A DNA stretch of 64,000 nt from assembly GCF_024139115.2 (NCBI RefSeq), contig NC_085140.1, positions 162,962,452-163,026,451 of the forward strand, in the 5' to 3' direction. The notes under the pieces are model-generated. The model saw only the letters and a list, made by a program, of their open reading frames with translations. It had not been told where the DNA came from and ran no database searches. This DNA comes from Armigeres subalbatus (lineage: Eukaryota; Arthropoda; Insecta; Diptera; Culicidae). The position numbers were made by a program, and so were the translations under genes. Position 1 is the first letter of the stretch. Each line of letters begins with the position of its first letter. Positions 58,201 to 64,000 of this stretch are shown in pieces.

Positions 58201-58529
58201 GGAAATAAAGTGAGCCTGAAAAAAAGCATTTCCAGTTTTTGGTTACATTGATAAATAAAATAGAATTTAAATAAAACAAAATGATAACGATTTTGAAATT
58301 CTATCGTAGTAGGCATTCGAAATGCCAGCATAAATTTGAAATTGAATCTCAGTAGGCTGACATGGAATTCTAGATTGTTAGAAAGGGACAAAGAAAATAA
58401 ATGAAGATCATTCAGTGTTCGTTTCTTGAGGCGTGAACACGTCATTTGTTTGCAAGTGTCCAACGCATATTTTCAACAAAAAAAAAGTAAGTTGGTGAAC
58501 GGATTTGCTTGGCTACGACACATACCAAA

Positions 58530-58830
58530 GGGAATCCTTCAGGGATTCTAAAGGAAATCCACCATGGATTTCGACGGAAATGTTCCAGTAATTCCAATAC
58601 AAATCTACATGGGATTCCGATTGGAATCCTCAAGGAGTTCCGAATATTCCAGGAATTTGAACGGGAATGTTTCGGGGATTCCGACAGGCATGTTCCAGGG
58701 ATTCGGACAGGAATGTTCCAGAGAATCCGACGAATGCTTTAGGCATTCTGACGGGAATGTTCCAGAAGTTCTGACGTGAATGTTGCAGTGATTTCATAGG
58801 CAATGTTCCAGGGATGTAGTAGCAAATCAT
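58530..58830. repeat. Degenerate GGGATTCCGACAGGAATGTTCCA repeat
   Basis: About a dozen units of about 24 bases. Gly/Phe-rich frames in all phases are artefacts. Confidence 0.75.
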
Positions 58831-59299
58831 CGAAAGGTTCCGAAGCTATTTGTCGAAGTATCCCAAAACAAGTTCTCACAAATTTCTGTGTTGCCTTGCA
58901 TAGATTTTTCTTGTCTGCTAGACGTGAAGCCAGAATTGCTTCTATTCTCTTCGCGTGTCTCTACCCAGCAGCACAAGCCGGACTAATTTGGTTGCTGCAA
59001 CTCGATTATAACCAAATTCAGTTATATGTAGATTGCAGAAACTTCTATAGCACATTTGTGCTGCTAGGGTAAGTGTATCGGTTTTGGTCACCTTAGTGCC
59101 TAAATTGGTCAACCCTGAAAAATGCATAATTTTCTCAAACTATCGATCAATTTCAGCAGCGAGGAAGCACACGGGATATATCTCCTGTTAGAGCTAATAA
59201 ACCCTCAAAAAATGTTTTGTTGTTGAAATTATGCGAAAAACTGATCAAATTAGGAATAATAACATCGTCTCTGCGAGAAACTTGAAATCATATTAAGGA

Positions 59300-59415
59300 A
59301 AATCCTCATAAAACCCAAATTTAAAAGTACTCACGTTTTCAAGGGCACGCCACTCAATACGGAAGCGACGCACAACTGTCATTTTTATTATTTCACGCAT
59401 GCTGCGACGCAGAAA
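59300..59415. mobile_element. Half copy of piggyBac-type MITE (family 3)
   Basis: Matches the left half of 20392-20612 (AAAAGTACTCACGTTTTC, GACGCACAACTGTCATTTTT). The foldback at 59417 begins where the right half should be. Confidence 0.8.
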
Positions 59416-59416
59416 A

Positions 59417-60640
59417 GCCAAAAGTCATTTGGCCGGAAGGGTCATTTTGCCGAAAGGGTCGTTTGGACGAAAGAGTTGTATGGCCGAAGGGTCATTTGGC
59501 CGAAAAGGTCGTTTGACAGAAAGGGTCATTTGGCCGAAAGGGTCGTTTGGCCGAATGGGTCATTTGGCCGAAAAGGTCGTTTGGCTGAATGGGTCATTTG
59601 GCCGAAAAGGTCGTTTGGCTGAATGGGTCATTTGGCCGAAGGAGTCGTTTGGCCGATAGGGTCGTTTGGCCGAAAGGGTCATTAGGCCAAAAGGGACATT
59701 AGGTCGAAAGGGTCATTTTTCCGAAATGGTTATTTGGCCGAAAGGGTCATTTGGCCGAAAAGGTAATTCGACCGAAAGAGTCATTTGGCCGCATAGGACA
59801 TTCGGCCGAATAGGTCACTTGGCCGAATAGGTAATTTGAAAAGTGAGAGATAAGGAATGAGAAGTGAGACGTTTCACTTCTCACTTTTCATTTTTCTCTT
59901 CTCAATGTAAAAGTGAGACGTCTCACTACCCACTTCGCACTACTCACTTTTCACAGTGAGAAGTGAGAAATGGGGAGTGAGAAGTGAGACGTCTCATTTC
60001 TCATTCCTAATGTGAGTGAGAAGGGCGAAGTGAGTAGTGAGACGCCTCTCTACACACTTCACGCTCCTCTTTTTCAACAGTGAGAAGTGAGAAATGAGGA
60101 GTGAGAAGTGAGACGTCTCACTTCGCACTCCTCATTTCTCACTTCTTTCTGTAAAACAGTGAGAAGTGCGAAGTACGTAGTGAGACGTCTCACAACTCAC
60201 TTCGCGCTCTTCATTTTTCATAGCGAGAAGTGATAAATGAAGAGTGAGAAGTGAGGCGTCTCTCTTCTTACTCCTAGTTTCTCACTTTTCAAATGACCAA
60301 TTCGACCAAATGACTTATTCGGCCTAACGTCTTTTTCGACCAAATGACCCTTTTCTTTCAAATGACCCTTTCGGCCAAATAACCTTTTCGGCCAAACGAC
60401 CTTTTCGGCCAAACGACCCTTTCACCTAAACGACCCTTTTGGTCAAATTACCCTTTCGGCCAAATGACCCAGTGGGTGATCCTTTCGGCCTAATGACCCT
60501 TTCGACTAAACGACCATTTCGGCCAAACGACCATTTCGGCCAAATGACCCAGTGGGCCAAATGACTTTCAGCCTAATGGTCTGTTCGGCTAAACTATCGG
60601 CCTAGTGGCATTCGGCCAAATGGCTTTCGTTCGAATGGGT
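59417..60640. repeat. Large foldback: GGTCATTTGGCCGAAA arrays around a palindrome stack
   Basis: The left array (59417-59835) has about 24 tandem 17-18-base units GGTCATTTGGCCGAAAG. The right array (about 60290-60640) holds the reverse-complement units CTTTCGGCCAAATGACC. The centre (59836-60290) is about seven tandem palindromes, each centred on GAGACGTCTC and flanked by GTGAGAAGTGAGAAATG, with centres mostly 72 bases apart. No coding sequence. Confidence 0.85.
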
Positions 60641-60659
60641 TTCGGCCAATCAACCCTCC

Positions 60660-61700
60660 TCCATTTTTTTTACCTGGAATCCTTGTAGCGTGATGTATAA
60701 TTGAAAATTGGTTGCTACAGTTATTTTTATTTTTTGACAATATTTTCCATCCTACATAAACAAGCCACGCGTTTGGAAAATGTAATAAAAAAATCAATTT
60801 ACATTGACCATCGATAAAAAAAGTATATCTGAAATAGTTAAAAATCTATTCCATCTGAAAAAAAAAGTGTTTTTATTGACAGTAGATTATTTTCTCTACG
60901 ATTTTTTTTTCGCACAGTAGCATTATAGTAACCGTCAAAATGATCAATGATGAAATAGCGGATCCATATGAGGAAACCCTGCTGAATAATTATAAAATAC
61001 ATTGGGGTTGCTTTACAAGCAAATTTTTATACGCGAATTTTGGAATTAAAGTGGTTCCATATACATACATATATTCAAATTCTCATTGAAGCAATTTTCA
61101 CGTAGTTTTTGGGTTTTGGACTTCAGCGTAAACATATTGATTTATTTTAATTATTATTCACATGCAGAGATTCTTGGAAAGTTAAAAGACGCGTTTCCTT
61201 TAGAATATTTTGAAATATTTTCAATGTAAATAAATATTTAAAATCAATTTACATATATCCATGGCATAGACGTAAGAATTGAAAAGTGATTGAAATGCAT
61301 TTTAAGAAATCATATGAACAAACTACATATTCTCTTATTTCCTTATTTTATTAATTCATATCGCGAAACATCGAACAAAGAATACGCCAATCAACCATCT
61401 TTCTATAGAATACCTAAGCGTGTAATAATCACCGTTTAGATCTCGAAAATCATGCCAAAGCAGAACCGAAAAAGTGCAGTTAGAGTGCTGCTCTGTGCAT
61501 GACTCTTTGAGAGCCCCGAACACGTTTCTCACTTACTCGCCTCTCTCGATCTGAACGGGCTTGCTCCTAACATCGCGTGCTGCAAGCAAAGAGTTTCGTG
61601 CCGCACCATATTCCTGTCTATAACCAGTGACATGATATACTATGCGCATTATAAGGTATCAAGATCCATGTATGGATCATTCCTTCAATCACCAAAGTAG
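60660..61700. other. AT-rich region, nothing recognised
   Basis: Includes a less AT-rich patch at 61440-61620 with no motif I can name. Confidence 0.45.
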
Positions 61701-61779
61701 GAAATATACAAACCGGTGATCGAACCGGACATTATTCTAAATTACTTTATAAGAGTGATTTTTTCTATAAATGACATAA

Positions 61780-62107
61780 ATTTATCACTAATCGGACCGG
61801 ACAGTCTGCATACCGTATCGAATGAGAACGGTCAACGATGCATAAACTTTGCAGCCTCACGTGGAGTGGTAGTTCGAAGCACTTTCTTCCCCAGCAAGAA
61901 AATCCACAAGGCCACATTGAGATCAACTAACCAAGAAACGGAAAACAAAATTGACCACGTTCTAATCGACGGTAAATTATTTTTCGACATCACGAACGTC
62001 CGCATCTACCGCAGTGCGAATATTGAATCCGACCACTACCTCGTTGCATTATGCCTGCGCTCAAAACCTTCGACGGTGTATAACACGCTTCTGAATATTT
62101 TTGCCTA
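61780..62107 (+). pseudogene. RTE-like LINE endonuclease fragment
   Basis: VSNENGQRCINFAASRGVVV, KIDHVLIDGKLFFDITNVRI and SANIESDHYLVALCLRSKPS are the C-terminal endonuclease motifs of the same family as 3062-6290. In frame over about 110 codons, then a stop at 62107. Endonuclease start and RT are absent. Confidence 0.8.
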
Positions 62108-62397
62108 GTAACGTACCGACAGGGTACCGGGTACCCACGTTTTGGTATGACCATAACTTCGTCAGTTTTCAACCGATTTGGACGACTCGTTTGCTATGAA
62201 TTAAGAAATTCATCCTCTATCCGTTCCATGTCACATAGGACCGATCCGGATTACCTGGTTACCGGAGTTCCGGATTTGCTAGACCATGTCTCAAAAATGG
62301 AGAAGTTGATCTTATAGAATCCAAATGATGATTTCTTGTACCCTGAGCTACCAGTTTCGCAGAAAATTCGAGGGTTATGACTTCCCAACGTATTAGG

Positions 62398-62800
62398 ACC
62401 ACGTGATCATATGGACTCGGAACGGACATCCCGGAATAGGTTCCCGTGGGCCCTATAGTGGCCGCAAATTCATTCCTGGCAATATGGGTATCAAAATTCT
62501 TGAAATTGTTTCGGGAACATGTTATTCATATAGTTGAAACCATAGGATGGATATGAACCGGAACGGTCATTCTGGAACAGGTTACCAGGGGCCCGTAGTG
62601 GCCACAAACTCATTTAGAAGAAACCCTGGCAATATGGGTATCAAAATTCTAGGAATTGTTCCGGGAACATGTTTTCCATGTAGTTGAGACCATAAGATGG
62701 ATATGAACCGGAACGGTCATTCTGGAACAGGTTCCCGGAGGGCCCGAAAGGCCCGTAGTGGCCAAAAACTCATTTAGAATAAACTTTGGTAATATGGGTT
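62398..62800. repeat. Tandem repeat, about 2.6 units of ~150 bp
   Basis: Units contain GAACCGGAACGGTCATTCTG, GGGCCCGTAGTGGCCACAAA and CAATATGGGTATCAAAATTC, starting near 62410, 62545 and 62697. Confidence 0.8.
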
Positions 62801-62809
62801 AGACCCTGC

Positions 62810-62925
62810 TGCGCCGCCGCGCCATATACCGCCGCCGCCGGTGGTTTTACTCACGCCGCCGCCGCCGACAATTTTGGGTCGGCGCGCCGCCGATCTTAAT
62901 TTTGCCACGCCGATGACTAATCGCA
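62810..62925. repeat. GC-rich CGCCGCCGC block
   Basis: CTGCTGCGCCGCCGCGCCAT, ACGCCGCCGCCGCCGAC and GGCGCGCCGCCGATC. A shorter relative is at 15470-15540. Probably part of a dispersed element. Confidence 0.5.
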
Positions 62926-63339
62926 ATAAAAAAAATCAATTAACCTAAGTCGAGTCGAGTAAAGTACAAACTAAAGATGGCCTTACAGTTGAAGACGAAA
63001 TACGTATCTATAAAGCAATACAACGTGGTGGAGTTTATTGGAATAGTACTAATCTCGTCTTATGATAGTTCATAAATGGTGAAAAGGTGGAAATCGTCAG
63101 AATTCAATTTCAACTCTACCTTACGAAATGATGTCTCTAAGTCAGTGTGGTGAAATACATTGTCTGGATTAATAAATATGTTGGTTGATAAGTTTATGAG
63201 TTTGCATTAGGCTTCATCTAGTGGATTTCTTGTACCAAGTAGAATAACACATACAATGTTTAACTGATCTTTGGAATTCTTCTAAGCCAAGCCTTTGGCA
63301 TTCAGTCGAGCACCTAAACCTGTACGTGACTTTAGAAAT

Positions 63340-63760
63340 TCTTTTTTCTCCGAAATTTCCTTCAGAATTTACATTACGAAATTCTTCAGAACATAATTTA
63401 CGCTAGCTAGAAATTCGTTCCAAGACTCCTTAAGGAATTCCTCTAGAAATTCTATACTGAATTTCTTCGAAATCAACAAACACTTTTTTTAAGCAATGCC
63501 TTCGGATTTTTTTTTTGAGAATTACTTCGGAAATTTCTCCTATTATTTTTTTTTTGGTAATTATTCCATGAATTCCTTAAATTATTTCTTCTAGACATTA
63601 CATAGAAGATTTCTTAGAACTTTTCAATGAACTTCTTCGAAACTTCTACCAGAAATTTCTTTAAAACATTCTTCGGGAATCCTTCCAGAACTTCCTGCAG
63701 GAATTCCTCCTAAAATGCTTTCACGAGTTCATTCCGAAATTCTTTTAGTAATACCTTGGT
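63340..63760. repeat. Degenerate AAATTCCTTC repeat block
   Basis: Imperfect 12-15-base units such as GAAATTTCCTTCAGAATTTA and GGAATTCCTCTAGAAATTC, same style as 44820-45770. Confidence 0.6.
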
Positions 63761-63910
63761 AATTTTTCAGTGTTTAATGCTTATATTTTTATTTTACTCT
63801 TTCGAAAATTCAATTAGTAACTACATCGAAAACTATTTCATTCTCTTATTATTTTTCAAAGGATTTTTGGAAAGAAATTCCAAAAGAACTATAGGGTGGC
63901 TATAGGGTGG

Positions 63911-64000
63911 CTCAAATTAGTATGGGAGAAACTTTTTTCATTTTTTTTATGGGCCGTATCATACTTCTTGATCGTAAATTGTGCCGTCCAACTGCAAATC
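63911..64000 (+). mobile_element. Second copy of the long-TIR MITE, cut by window end
   Basis: GGGTGGCTCAAATTAGTATG, then a jump to CTTGATCGTAAATTGTGCCG, matches 34389-34442 and then 34876 onward, so this copy lacks about 420 internal bases. The terminal CTATAGGGTGG is duplicated just before it (63889-63899 and 63900-63910). Confidence 0.75.

Noticed and set aside
59417..60412. Regular 17-18-base repeats look CRISPR-like
   Set aside because: Units are contiguous without unique spacers, occur in both orientations, and the DNA is a eukaryotic chromosome.
56478..64000. Search for paralog C exon 1 (EALPLP..., SNTA motif)
   Set aside because: No minus-strand frame here carries these motifs, so none is annotated.

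Overview
Organism. The window looks like nuclear DNA of an aedine mosquito, most likely Aedes aegypti or a close relative. Three things point there: tRNA-derived SINEs of the Feilai type with an (AAG)n tail, many short inverted-repeat elements (MITEs) with TA or TTAA target duplications, and introns stuffed with transposons. There are no bacterial operons, CRISPR arrays or rRNA genes.

Real genes. The only protein-coding genes I can defend are three tandem, same-strand (minus) paralogs of the INDY / SLC13 family of plasma-membrane di- and tricarboxylate carriers. In transcription order they are: paralog C (exons at 56.5-55.6 kb and, across a 12.3 kb intron, 43.4-42.7 kb; first exon not in the window), paralog B (31.1-28.7 kb, complete, 6 exons, 572 aa) and paralog A (1.7-0.1 kb, last exons off the left edge, with a probable 35-nt first coding exon at 10.25 kb). 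Splice phases and exon lengths agree across the paralogs (98 nt exon 4, 281 nt exon 5, 456 nt exon 3 before it was split), which makes the models firm. A and C each carry one private intron. B has lost a signature asparagine near its C-terminus.

Layout. 0-10.3 kb: paralog A with an intron holding a decayed RTE-like LINE, a Tc1/mariner copy of D37E type and a nested foldback element. 10.3-28.7 kb: intergenic, with SINEs, MITEs, LINE stubs with visible target-site duplications, a perfect 92-bp palindrome and a 1.8 kb TIR element. 28.7-31.1 kb: paralog B with a 9-bp minisatellite in its intron. 31.7-42.7 kb: an AT-rich foldback, a GC-rich island, a 0.7 kb long-TIR MITE, a Jockey-like LINE relic and two SINEs. 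42.7-56.5 kb: paralog C, whose large intron holds two LINE relics, degenerate AATTCC repeat blocks, a composite foldback with a SINE, and an ORF1-only LINE derivative flanked by a 13-bp duplication. 56.5-64 kb: probably paralog C intron 1, with a 1.2 kb foldback whose centre is a stack of palindromes, a LINE endonuclease relic, a ~150-bp tandem repeat and a second copy of the long-TIR MITE.

How the genes work together. All three carriers probably move Krebs-cycle intermediates such as citrate and succinate across epithelial membranes. They look like a tandem family that has diverged in sequence and intron content while its introns filled with transposons.
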